DNA from: Pigoraptor vietnamica
Taxonomy: Eukaryota; Opisthokonta; Filasterea
NCBI GenBank assembly: GCA_943704525.1
Contig: CALSCQ010001283.1
Coordinates: 1 to 23,063, forward strand
Length of the DNA: 23,063 nt
Direction of reading: 5' to 3'
The position numbers were made by a program, and so were the translations under genes. The notes beneath the pieces are model-generated. The model did not search any database. It was not told the DNA's origin and was given only the letters and a program-made list of their open reading frames with translations. Of this stretch, positions 1-8,788 are shown in pieces (position 1 is the stretch's first letter; each line of letters opens with the position of its first letter).

Positions 1-60
<60 letters not shown>
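1..60. repeat. (AG)30 microsatellite at the left edge
   Basis: Thirty uninterrupted AG units open the window. On the minus strand this is a CT tract lying in the intron that follows the GTGCGT donor at 82-77 of the LamG gene. The tract may continue beyond the edge. Confidence 0.97.
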
Positions 61-62
<2 letters not shown>

Positions 63-82
63 GAAGAGACTAAGAGACGCAC

Positions 83-575
83 CTCGTCAATAGTGCCGCC
101 GAAAAAGTCGCTGGTCACCGGTCCCAAATCATACCTGCCACGGCGACAAATTAGCGTACATGCGCGCAGTACACTACTATGCATTGACAGTCCGAAAGTG
201 TTTCAAAGGGTGTCTATCGATTGCACGGCACCACACAGCAACGCGCGAGGCACCCACTCCTGGCAGATCGACCACGGCAGCGACCCGGTGAGGTTGCCGA
301 GGACTTTCGGGATTTCCTTCGAGTAGATGCGCGCGCCGTCCTTGTACAGGGACACAATCGTCGTGGTTGGGCTCGTGTTGTTGAAAGTCGCGGCGTAATG
401 AAAGGGCGCGGTGGGCATCGGCATATTCACCGTGTTCGACGTGTCACGCAGGTTCACGTGCAACCCCAGTTCGTAATACCTGCGGAATTGCCGAAAGCGC
501 CGCAAGGCGTCAGCTCCGCAAAAGAGATTGCGACGAGCGTTCGTGTATCAGCGCGCTCGATTGCGTGCGTGCGTG

Positions 576-666
<91 letters not shown>

Positions 667-2640
667 GCGTGTGCGCGTGCGTGTGTGCGCGTGTGTGTGT
701 GTGTGTGTGTGGGTGCGTGCGTGCGCGTGTGCGTTTGCGTACGTGCGTGTGTGTCTGTGTGTCTGTGTGTCTGTGAGTGTGTGTCTGTGCCTGTGTGTGC
801 GTGCGCCACGAACATACCCAAAGATGACAATGTTCTTTCCCTCCGCCGTGTGCTTGGAAATGAACGTCTGCCCCTCGCGCACCGAGTCGGCCTTGATCCA
901 CGCCTCGATGGTGAAGCTCGGCGGAATCGCATTCGTGTTGAGAATCGACCCGTACTGGTCGACCCCGTTGCAGCGGATCGCGCCCGCAAGTCCCGCAAGC
1001 GGCGTCGTGTTGTCGGTAATGTCAATCGTCACGTTGTAGGTCACGGTGGAGCACGAGGGCGCCCCACCAGACACGCGTACACACGGGCGGTAGCGCAGCC
1101 TCACAATCCCCGCGCCAAACACGCCGGGCGGCGGCCGGTAAGAGAGCGGCGTCACCCACGCGCCGTCCACAAGCACGGTTGCGGCTATTTCGTCGCCGAC
1201 GGACACGGGCGACGACGACGCGTTCACGAGCGCGCCCACCGCCGGTACTTCGTCCAGCACGAACGAAAACGCGCATGCGGGGTCCGTCGACCCGTCGCCC
1301 ATCACGCACTCGGAGGCAAACGCGGCCAAGCGCACGGGCGTGGTCGAGTTGAGGCGGCCGCGGAAGAGGTCGGAGGTGGCGCCCACCGAGAAGAAGGGCG
1401 AGGGAACGCGCCGGGGCGTTTCGTCCGCAAGGCCTCCGCCGAGCAGCGCGTTGTTCCCCTTTGAGCCGCGGTCGCGTGAGAGGGAGCCTGTGGCCTCGTC
1501 GAACGACCAGTAGCCTTCAAGTGTCGCATACTGCGGGTCCTGCAAGTCGGCGTCGGAGAGAACGAGGCGGTACGACGCGGCGATTTGCGCGGGTGTGCGG
1601 ACGCTAGACCATATGCGCACCTCTGCGACAAACCCCGTAACATCGATGTGAGAACCAAGGGATGAATCCATCATGGGATGAATGGGGACAGCGTGAGTGA
1701 GGTCGGTGGACGAGAGAGAGTGACTGTGTGTGTGTGTGTGACGTGGAATCAGCTAAGTGTCCACTTGTGCGAGGACGTTACGCACCGTCAAAGTGGCCGC
1801 ACATGAAGCGCTCGCGCAGTGAGCCCTGTCGCACTCGACGCGTGCGAGCGCCCAAAATCCACGGCGCATCGCCGCGCTTGGGATCGCTCCCGGCGGGCAG
1901 AGCAAGGACTGGCGTCGTCGTGTTCGTCTCTGCCATCTTGGTGCCGTTGCGGTACGCGACAAGGTGCGAAGTTGTGGGGCCCGTGCGCTCGACACTCACG
2001 GCGAGGTGCTGCGCAGTGCCCGCCTTGTCGAACATCTGCCAGCTACCCGTTGACCACAGTATTGCCGTCGTGCCCTGTGTGTGCATTCCAGAGGGTTGCG
2101 TGAGCCGTTTGCGCCACGTGCGCGCCATCGTGGTGAGCGAAAGAGTCAGCGGATCTTGCGTACGTGCGAGATGTGGATGCTTAGGTGCAAAGTCGCAGAA
2201 CAGATGAAAGACAGACGGAACAACAAAAACGAACGACGGAGGGGAGGGGCATGAAAGAGGTGAGGAAACTGCATGTGTTTGTGCCCAGCGTCTGCGCACA
2301 AAAAAAACGTCCCAAACAAAGAACACAACGAAGTATACGCACGGCGCATCACCCCACCCACCTGGTAGAACGATATCTCAATCTGCGACGTCCCCGTCGG
2401 GTCCGCCTTCGTAAGGAACGTCTGCTGGTCGGTCGTGATGCCGTCGCACGGCATGGCGCACATTTCAATCGTGAACGTGTCCGTCAGCGTGCCGAGGACG
2501 CCGAGGTCCACGTAGTCGTCGACGCCGTCCAGGCGCACCGCTCGCCCCGACGCACCGCCGACGGGGACGGGCGCGGACGAAGCGGCGGGCGGAGTGAGGC
2601 ACAACAGTGCCCACACGGCAAATACGGCGTACGCGCGCAT
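83..2640 (-). CDS. secreted/surface protein with two LamG-like (concanavalin A-type) domains, 3' end missing
   Basis: Model exons on the minus strand: 2640-2362, 2179-1786, 1622-818, 479-237, 134-83, then a GTGCGT donor whose partner exon is off the window. They give 591 residues with consistent phases. The start MRAYAVFAVWALLCLTPPAA is a clear signal peptide. Domain 1 (about residues 28-245) has the LDGVDDYVDLG opening, a TIEMCAM strand and closes with DEVRIWS. A middle stretch (about 255-435) has paired cysteines and looks like a beta-rich linker. Domain 2 starts near 438 (RCNGVDQYGS, FTIEAWIKAD) and ends with FFGGTIDE at the last visible exon. Such jellyroll domains bind glycans or proteins outside the cell; no enzyme domain is visible. 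The exon 1/2, 2/3 and exon 4 boundaries are the least certain: exon 4 reads on to a TGA at 203-205, but the FFGGTIDE block at 134-83 and matching phase argue for splicing from about 237. Confidence 0.75.
578..802. repeat. T29 tract followed by (GT)27 and degenerate GT-rich repeat
   Basis: A run of 29 T (578-606) is followed by 27 GT units (607-660) and then GT-rich sequence with GC and CT interruptions to about 802. It lies inside the third intron (480-817) of the minus-strand LamG gene, so on the coding strand it reads as an AC tract ending in A29 about 100 bases before the acceptor. Open frames across it encode only Cys/Val, Thr/His or Phe runs and are not genes. Confidence 0.95.
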
Positions 2641-2791
2641 GGTGTGCAAGGCGTGCTTGCACACGCAATTCGCAGCGAGAGAGGGCAAACTCAAAACGCC
2701 GGCAGCGTCTTTCGGGGTCAAGCACACACACACATGAACCGTGTGCTCTCCTTACACTACGAGGCAATGCCGTTATTTTCAGCCACTGAGG

Positions 2792-2798
<7 letters not shown>

Positions 2799-2840
<42 letters not shown>
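2799..2840. repeat. (CA)21 microsatellite
   Basis: Twenty-one uninterrupted CA units in the divergent spacer, about 160 bp upstream of the LamG start codon. Confidence 0.97.
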
Positions 2841-2841
<1 letters not shown>

Positions 2842-3014
2842 CATGCCAGTGCACTGGGGACTCCCCTCTAACATCCACCCTTGCCTGCACACCGACGTTG
2901 CCAGGTGCATCGATTTGAAGGTACCCGCGATTTAGCCCGGATTTTCCACAGTGTACAAATAAGAGGTGTGAAGGTTCCAATCCGTGACTGCCCTTACCTT
3001 ATCTGGACTTTTCC

Positions 3015-3136
3015 CGTCACAACACATCCAAAGCGGTGTTCTTTGGGGTATTTGTCCCGCGTGTCCGGGAGTACCCTAATTAGAACCAATTGATGGGAGC
3101 TGCCGTCACATCTTGAGTACGTCACAAAGGCGTCAC
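3015..3136. promoter_or_regulatory. cluster of four CGTCAC (half-CRE-like) motifs
   Basis: Exact CGTCAC (TGACG on the other strand) occurs at 3015-3020, 3104-3109, 3120-3125 and 3131-3136; the last three fall within 33 bp and lie 80-112 bp upstream of the FabG ATG. TGACG is the half-site of bZIP (ATF/CREB-type) factors. Spacing and position suit a proximal promoter, but the motif is short and no factor is known here. Confidence 0.35.
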
Positions 3137-3215
3137 GATTACTCACACATGGCACATAACATGCTGTGTGCCAAATAGAACGGTGCTTTGCGGTGTATAT
3201 TCGGCACGGGCTGCC

Positions 3216-4909
3216 ATGGCGTGCGGTGCGCTGTCCCGTGCGGCGCAGGCGGTGGCGCGTGTTGCGTTGTCATCGCGCCAAATTGCAAGATCCCATCCTC
3301 GAAGTGCCCAGCGGCGCATGCACACCACTAGCAGAGCGAATGAGACCGGCCAGGACATCCTCGCGTCGATGGCGCGCCATCCGCTGGGAAACCGCGTGCT
3401 GAAGGTGTTCGGTTTGCCGCGTCCGCCGACCATTGTGCGCGACACATCGCCGATCGCAAAACCCCTTCGTGACATGCAGGTGCGCCTAGCGCATTGGTGT
3501 AGTGTGTGATGCCCTCCTAGTGGCCGTTTTTGTGTGTCGGCGGGTGCGCCAGCGTGCCGCAGAGAGAACTAACGGCTTTCACGTCGCAGTACGTTGTGAT
3601 CGCCGACCCGGAGTCGGCCTCGCGGCTGTGCGCCGTGGACGCCATAGTCAGCGCGGGTGGCACCACGTGCGGCCCCACCACCAACGTCGTGTCGCTGTCG
3701 ATGGGCACACGGCAGCCCGCGCGCGGCGTGCCGTGCGACGGTGCCGTCATTGACATTACGGACATTGCTACGGTCGACGCCCTGCCGCTTCTCTACCGGC
3801 GCACGAAGGACGCCCTCGCGCGCGTCTCTCGCAGCGGGCGCATTGTTTTCATTGCACGCGACCCCTCGGAAATCGCGGTGCTCACGAGCGAGTCGGCTGC
3901 CACTGCCGCCGCGTGCGCAGGCTTCGTGCGCAGCCTTGCGAAGGAGCTCGGCTCAATGGGCACCACGGCCAATGTGTTGCACGTCGCCGTCGGCGCAGAG
4001 CAGAATCTTCCGGAGCCACTCGTGCACCTTCTCTCGCACCGCGCGGCGTTTGTGACGGGACAGGCCATCACGGTGAACAACGCGCTCGGCGTCGCGGAGG
4101 AGGGCGCGGCCGCGACTTCCAACGGCCCCTCTCTCCACGAGCGCATGCATCTCCTCCTGTGGCACGAGCGACTGACGAACAGGCGCATTGTCGTGACGGG
4201 CGCCGCGCGCGGAATTGGCTTCGCGGCGGCACAGCGCCTTGGCGAGGAGGGCGCGCGGTTGCTACTCGTGGACCACCCCTCGCAAGAGGCGGCGGTGGCG
4301 GCGGCTGCATCACGCATGCAGGGGCGCGCCGAGCACGTGACGGTGGACCTCGCGTCCCCTGCTTCCGGAGACAACCTTGCCGCCGCCATTGCGCAGTGGA
4401 GCGGCGAGGGCGTGGACGGCGTCGTGCACAACGCTGGCATCACGGCGGACCGCATGTTTTCGCGAATGGACGAGCAGACGTTCCAGCGCGTGATTGACGT
4501 CAACCTTGGCGCCGTGATTCGCATCGATGCATCGTTGCTATCACGCGGACTTTTGCGACGGGGCGCGCGCGTCGTCCTCGTGTCGTCCATCAGCGGCATT
4601 GCGGGCGCTGTGGGCCAGACCAACTACTCTGCGAGCAAGAGTGGCGTGATTGGGTACGCCCGACAGCAGGCCGCGCGGTGCGCGGCAACCGGGGCAGCGT
4701 ACAATTGCGTGGCGCCCGGGTTCATCGAGACGCAAATGACCGCCGCCATGCCGTGGGTCGCGCGCGAATTGGCGCGGAGGGCCAACGCGCTGTCGCAAGG
4801 AGGGCTCCCGACGGACGTGGCTGAAGCCATCGTGCTGCTGTCCTCACCCCGGATGCGCATGACGGGCCAGGTGCTCCGCGTGTGCGGCGGGCACATGGTC
4901 GGGCAATAG
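3216..4909 (+). CDS. fabG: FabG4-type (high-molecular-weight) 3-oxoacyl-[acyl-carrier-protein] reductase, probably mitochondrial
   Basis: Two exons, 3216-3479 and 3590-4909, give 527 residues. The phase-0 intron has donor GTGCGC, a CTAAC branch-like site and acceptor CGCAG. The ATG sits in GCCATGG context. The enzyme should reduce 3-oxoacyl-ACP with NAD(P)H in type II fatty-acid synthesis. The C-terminal half is a classical SDR: cofactor motif TGAARGIG (291-298), NAG (N369), and catalytic S421, Y434 and K438 (NYSASK). The N-terminal half (about 60-270) is the degenerate flavodoxin-like Rossmann domain that distinguishes the roughly 450-residue mycobacterial FabG4 family from the usual 245-residue FabG. 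The first 45 residues are rich in Arg, Ala and Ser with almost no acid, as in a mitochondrial transit peptide. The intron and leader show it is a resident eukaryotic gene; bacterial origin is inferred. A GTCACGTG motif overlaps the stop codon. Confidence 0.93.
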
Positions 4910-5150
4910 TCACGTGGGGTCGAGTGGAGTCGTGCCGTGTCTGACCGATGCACGAGCGGTTATGGCTAAGTCTCCGCTAGGAAGTACACCTATATATCAT
5001 TGCGAATACTGAGTCCCTTGTAACCCTCTGGCGCTCGCAAATCGCCTGTGGCTGCGGGAAATACACCTATATATCATTGCGAGTATTGAGCCTCTTGCCA
5101 CCCTCTGGCGCAATGCCCTTTTGTACATAGGAAGCATATATTTACAAGCA
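4910..5150. other. convergent 3' intergenic region, FabG and ABCG
   Basis: This 241-bp spacer lies between the FabG stop (plus) and the ABCG stop (minus), so it holds both 3' untranslated regions. More than half is occupied by the duplicated hairpin unit listed separately. No coding sequence is visible. Confidence 0.75.
4985..5115. repeat. pair of 50-bp direct repeats, 77 bp apart, each able to form a hairpin
   Basis: Copy 1 is 4985-5034 and copy 2 is 5062-5111. They share 44 of 50 bases; the first 21 are identical and five of the six differences are transitions. In copy 1 TTGCGA (5000-5005) can pair with TCGCAA (5035-5040). In copy 2 CATTGCG (5075-5081) can pair with CGCAATG (5109-5115). 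The downstream arms differ in sequence and each still complements its own upstream arm. It could be a duplicated 3'-UTR element of either neighbour, a small non-coding RNA gene pair, or a remnant of a repeat family. No box C/D, H/ACA or tRNA features are recognised. Confidence 0.8.
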
Positions 5151-8100
5151 TCAGTTTGTCGTGTGCTTTGCACGCGCGCGCAGCAGGAAGAATGCGCACG
5201 TGCGCGTGAACACGATGAGCCCAATGAGGACGCCAAAGCACAGGCTGAGCGACAGGTCCTCGAGGTGGTACATGCGCACGACCTGCAATGTGTGCAGTGT
5301 GAGAATTGGGACGTACACAGGCAGAAAAAGGGGCCCGATGGGCGCATGCAGCCCAAGCCATGCACAACACACAGCCACAATAACGTGCCGCTGACAGCAC
5401 CGCTAGCAACACTGCCTCCATCGCACCCGCTGCGACCGCCAGACACTGACCTGGTCACCCGACTTGATGTTGCATGCGTCGGGAGGGCCGGTGCACTCGA
5501 TGGCGCGCCCCTCAAACTGGTTGATGACCATGGCGCCGAGCCCGTAGCGGAGATAGACGATCCACTGTATCCAGCTCAGCGCAGGGGGGATGTTCACGGC
5601 CGAGAGCCCGCTAAAGTGGGAAATGGGTGGGAGGGTGAGAACGAACGACGAGAACCAAAGCCACTGGGTAGAGCCAAGGACACCACGCAGCGCAAATGCG
5701 TCACTCGCCAACACATCCCAACGCCCAACCACACTACACATCCCACAAACAACAGGCCACCGCACCTGAAGAGCAGCGTGGGGAAGATGACCGCGGGGGC
5801 CACCGTCATCAGCAGCCCCTCGTTCGTGATGCCCGCGCCAAGCACCAGGCCCATCGACGTCGCGTTGAGACAGATGAGGCTCAGCGCGGCAAAGAACACA
5901 AAGAAGCGCCCGTCCGCCATCCGCAGACCCGCCATGGGACACACGATGGCGGAAAACACCAGCGGCGAGAGCACCTGGAACGGCAGGTCGACCATCGACT
6001 TGGCCAGGAAGTACGGAAGCGTTCCGTAGAATCCGTTCGCATGCTCGCGCAGAAACACGGTGCGCTCTTCGATGAACACACGCACGCTCTCGAGCGTTGT
6101 GCGGACGCCGACAACAATGGCCGAGTAGAAGAGAAGGTAGTTCGTGTCGTTAATGCCGGACTGGTCGTTCGGGAGGTCAAAGTAGATGCCGCCAAATATG
6201 AGGCTCATCACGATCGTGATGATGAGCTTGAGGCGGGTCACCGCGCGGTTCCGGGCGTTGAGTAAATACGCGCGCCGCATCAGCAATCCCAGCTGCTGCG
6301 CAAAGCCGGGCGTCTTCTCCGCCGTAATGTCCTCCGCCTGGTCAATGCCGAGAATTTCCCGCCACCGCGACTCGGACATCTGCCGCTTCAGCCGCATGCT
6401 CGTGCCCTTGCGTGCGAGCGCGGGCGGTGCGTCCGCACTCCCCGCGGCCCCGGCTGCCTGCTCCTCCGCAACGACCTCGGTCACGGTGTCTCCCGAGATC
6501 TCGCGAATGCGCGCCTCGACGACCGCACCGGCGGGGGACGACGGAAAGAAGGACGTGACGGCTTCGGAGAGGGCGCTGTCGCCGTCGCGGCAGTAGACCG
6601 ACTTCATGACGAACTCTGCCGGGTTGTAGTACGACGGGCACTGAAATTGCGGCCCGATCGACGCAAAGTGGGAGACAACGCCACTGACCGCGCCGTCGTA
6701 AGCCACACGCCCCGCGCTCACGAGGAACAGTCGGTCGAAGCTGCGCGGACAGCAACAGAGATTGAGAGAGTGCACACAAATACAAACAAGCGCACAAGGG
6801 GGGAGGTGGCTGCCACATAGGACTCTGCAAAGAGGAGAGAGAAGCGCACAAAGAGCACTGCTCGCGCACCGAAAGAACACGTCCGACGACGGCTGATGGA
6901 TTGTGGCAATGATGAGGCGGCCGCGCGATCGCATGGACACGAGCAGCTCGGTCACGTGCAGCGCCGTTTCCGAGTCAAGGCCGCTCGTGTACTCGTCGAG
7001 GAAGAGGATCGAGGGGTCTGCGTGCGGCACGTGCGTCAGTGACAGAGTCGTGATGTCACGAAGGCGGGCATTTGTGACGTCACGAAGACGGCACAGTGAC
7101 TCACCGGTGATCAGCGCTGCGCCAATGGACAGCCGCTTTCGCTCGCCGCCGCTGAGACCACGCTTCTCGGAGGGGTGGCCGATCTGTGCGCACACAGACA
7201 CACGCGCGCACACAGCAAGCACGGTAAGTGTGAAGAAAGGCGACTGCAAAGCAGGCAGCTAAGGCAAGGGCGCACACGCAGCTGCGGTGCAATTCGTCAC
7301 GCATGCACTCTCGAATTACGCGCCAACCACTCAATGTGAGAATGGCAGAGGTCCCTGCACCTACCTGAGAATTGGCGACCGCCGTGAGCCCAAGCTCATG
7401 CAACACGTCGTCCACGCGCGCCTCCCTCTCCTCCGGCGTCACCGTGCGGGGAAGGCGCATCGTCGCGCAGAAGTCGAGGTATTCCTGGAGAGATAAGCCA
7501 TTGGTCAACAGCGCAACAAGCTACCGCGCGACAGAAAGACGACGAATCGCACAGTGCTCGCGCAACTCTTAGCAGCACACACAAAGGCGCAAATCCCCAC
7601 AATACTTTCGGCGCAGCTTGCACCACACACAAGCACACGTCATAAAAAAAACGCACCCTCGGGGTCAGCTGCGCAAAGTGGAAGTCGTCCTGCTCCACAT
7701 AGCCCGCCAATCGACGAATGATACGGTGCGACGGGTTCCGCACTCCGTTAAGGAACACGTCACCCTCCGTGCGTCCGGACGCCCTCTGCGCGAGCACGTT
7801 CAGCAGTGTTGTCTTGCCGGCGCCGCTCTGGCCCATGATGCTGATGAGCTCGCCCGCCGTGCGCGACCCAAACACGCCGCTCACGTCCTGAAGCACGTGC
7901 TTTGTCACCTTTGGGCGGCGGCGAAAGAGGCCTCCGCCGGGCCCAAGCGCGTCGACGCGGTAGTTGAGGCGCCTGAAAGCAAGTTCCATGCATCGCCGTG
8001 TGCGCGGCTTGTCCGCAACGCTCCTCCCTTTGACATCTTCCGGCGATTCGACGGAGACGCCATGTTGCGCGCCGAGGGAAAGCGCGCCACTGCTTGGGAC

Positions 8101-8160
8101 GGCCTCGAGGTGCACCTCGCACACTTCGTCCACTGGGGCGCCCCCCTCCGCGGTGGCCAT
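5151..8160 (-). CDS. ABCG-family half-transporter (ATP-binding domain followed by membrane domain)
   Basis: Seven exons: 8160-7657, 7484-7365, 7183-7105, 7017-6870, 6740-5766, 5610-5451, 5282-5151, giving 705 residues, the normal size of an ABCG half-transporter. Order is NBD then TMD, the reverse orientation typical of ABCG/White. Walker A GQSGAGKT is at 110-117, signature LSGGE at 218-222, Walker B LFLDE at 239-243, D-loop SGLD at 246-249 and H-loop His275 in TIHQPSSD. All catalytic positions are intact. Exons 5-7 carry the membrane domain, with hydrophobic segments from LKLIITIVMSLIFGGIYF onward and an ERTVFLREHANGFY block; the last segment is LCFGVLIGLIVF before a short basic tail. It should work as a homo- or heterodimer exporting lipids, sterols or xenobiotics; the substrate cannot be read from sequence. 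All junction phases agree, so the model is firm. It lies downstream of COPA on the same strand, with a 628-bp spacer. Confidence 0.95.
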
Positions 8161-8788
8161 CGAGCCCCTCGAGATGCCGCTCTATTGCGCAGGGCCAAAG
8201 GTGAGCGCAAATTGAAACGGACGCGAAGGAAGGTTTTGCGCTCAATTGCGCAGAGACAATTGTGAAGTAATGAAAAGACGCAGACGTGATGAAGGCTGCG
8301 CAGTCGCAGGGGCAAAATGAAATGCGAAGGTGCTTTGTCAGTGTACGAGTCAGATTGCAGTCTCATCGATTTTTTTTGGATCAAATCTCGCGATAATATA
8401 AACAAAGGCGAAGGGTAGACGTGCAACGTGGCACATGGGCGGACAAGAACGACAGGGTTGTGTGTGCGTGTGTGCGTGTGTGCGTGGACTGTACCGTGGT
8501 GACTCAAACGTGCGCGCTAATTTTAGATAGTGGTAACATGTTAAATTTCCGCCAACGCATTGTAACAATGTTACGTGCCGCGCCAACCGATTCCTTTTGA
8601 GCGCACTTTGAATTTCGAAGACTCCGGCGAGCCAAGCCGCCCATTGTCACTCAGCGCAACCAAGCACAGTGGAAAGGCACAAAGAACACGCGCCCGCACG
8701 CCCACACTCATACAAGCGACAAGACGCAGCAGACGCACGACACGCGCAAACGCCACCCTATCTCACGCAGCGCCGCCGCACGCGCATC
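8161..8788. other. spacer between COPA stop and ABCG start
   Basis: This 628-bp region carries the COPA 3' end and the ABCG promoter (both minus strand). It includes a short GT/GC-rich minisatellite (about 8459-8486, GTGTGTGC units), an A+T-richer stretch at 8365-8405, and the GTAACA inverted repeats at 8533-8574. No coding block or RNA gene recognised. Confidence 0.7.
8533..8574. promoter_or_regulatory. two GTAACA/TGTTAC inverted repeats
   Basis: GTAACA-TGTTAA with no spacer (8533-8544) and GTAACA-A-TGTTAC (8562-8574), 17 bp apart and about 370-415 bp upstream of the ABCG ATG. The second is the same 13-bp palindrome, except for the central base, as one at 18104-18116 upstream of SPEF1. A binding site for a dimeric transcription factor is inferred; the factor is unknown. 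Confidence 0.4.

Larger units (their letters stand above)
2641..3215. other. divergent intergenic region between the LamG and FabG genes
   Basis: This 575-bp spacer separates two divergent start codons (LamG at 2640 on minus, FabG at 3216 on plus), so it must hold both promoters. It contains a CA microsatellite and a cluster of CGTCAC elements, listed separately. I see no conserved coding block or RNA gene; a short T-arm-like string near 2972-2986 does not belong to a tRNA fold. Confidence 0.7.

Noticed and set aside
203-245. Ending the LamG protein at the TGA at 203-205
   Set aside because: The sequence after about 237 loses LamG character, and a further exon at 134-83 encodes the typical FFGGTIDE closing block in matching phase, so splicing is preferred; an intron-retaining short form cannot be excluded.
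578-802. Open frames encoding poly-Phe plus Cys/Val or Thr/His repeats
   Set aside because: They are translations of the T29-(GT)27 microsatellite within a LamG intron.
2915-2990. Possible tRNA suggested by a GGTTCCAATCC string
   Set aside because: It resembles a T-arm, but position 57 is C where a purine is required, and I could not build acceptor, D and anticodon stems around it.
4998-5115. C/D-box snoRNA reading of the direct repeats
   Set aside because: The minus strand has an ATGATAT string resembling box C and the plus strand a CTGA, but they are on opposite strands and no box C/D pair with a terminal stem is present.
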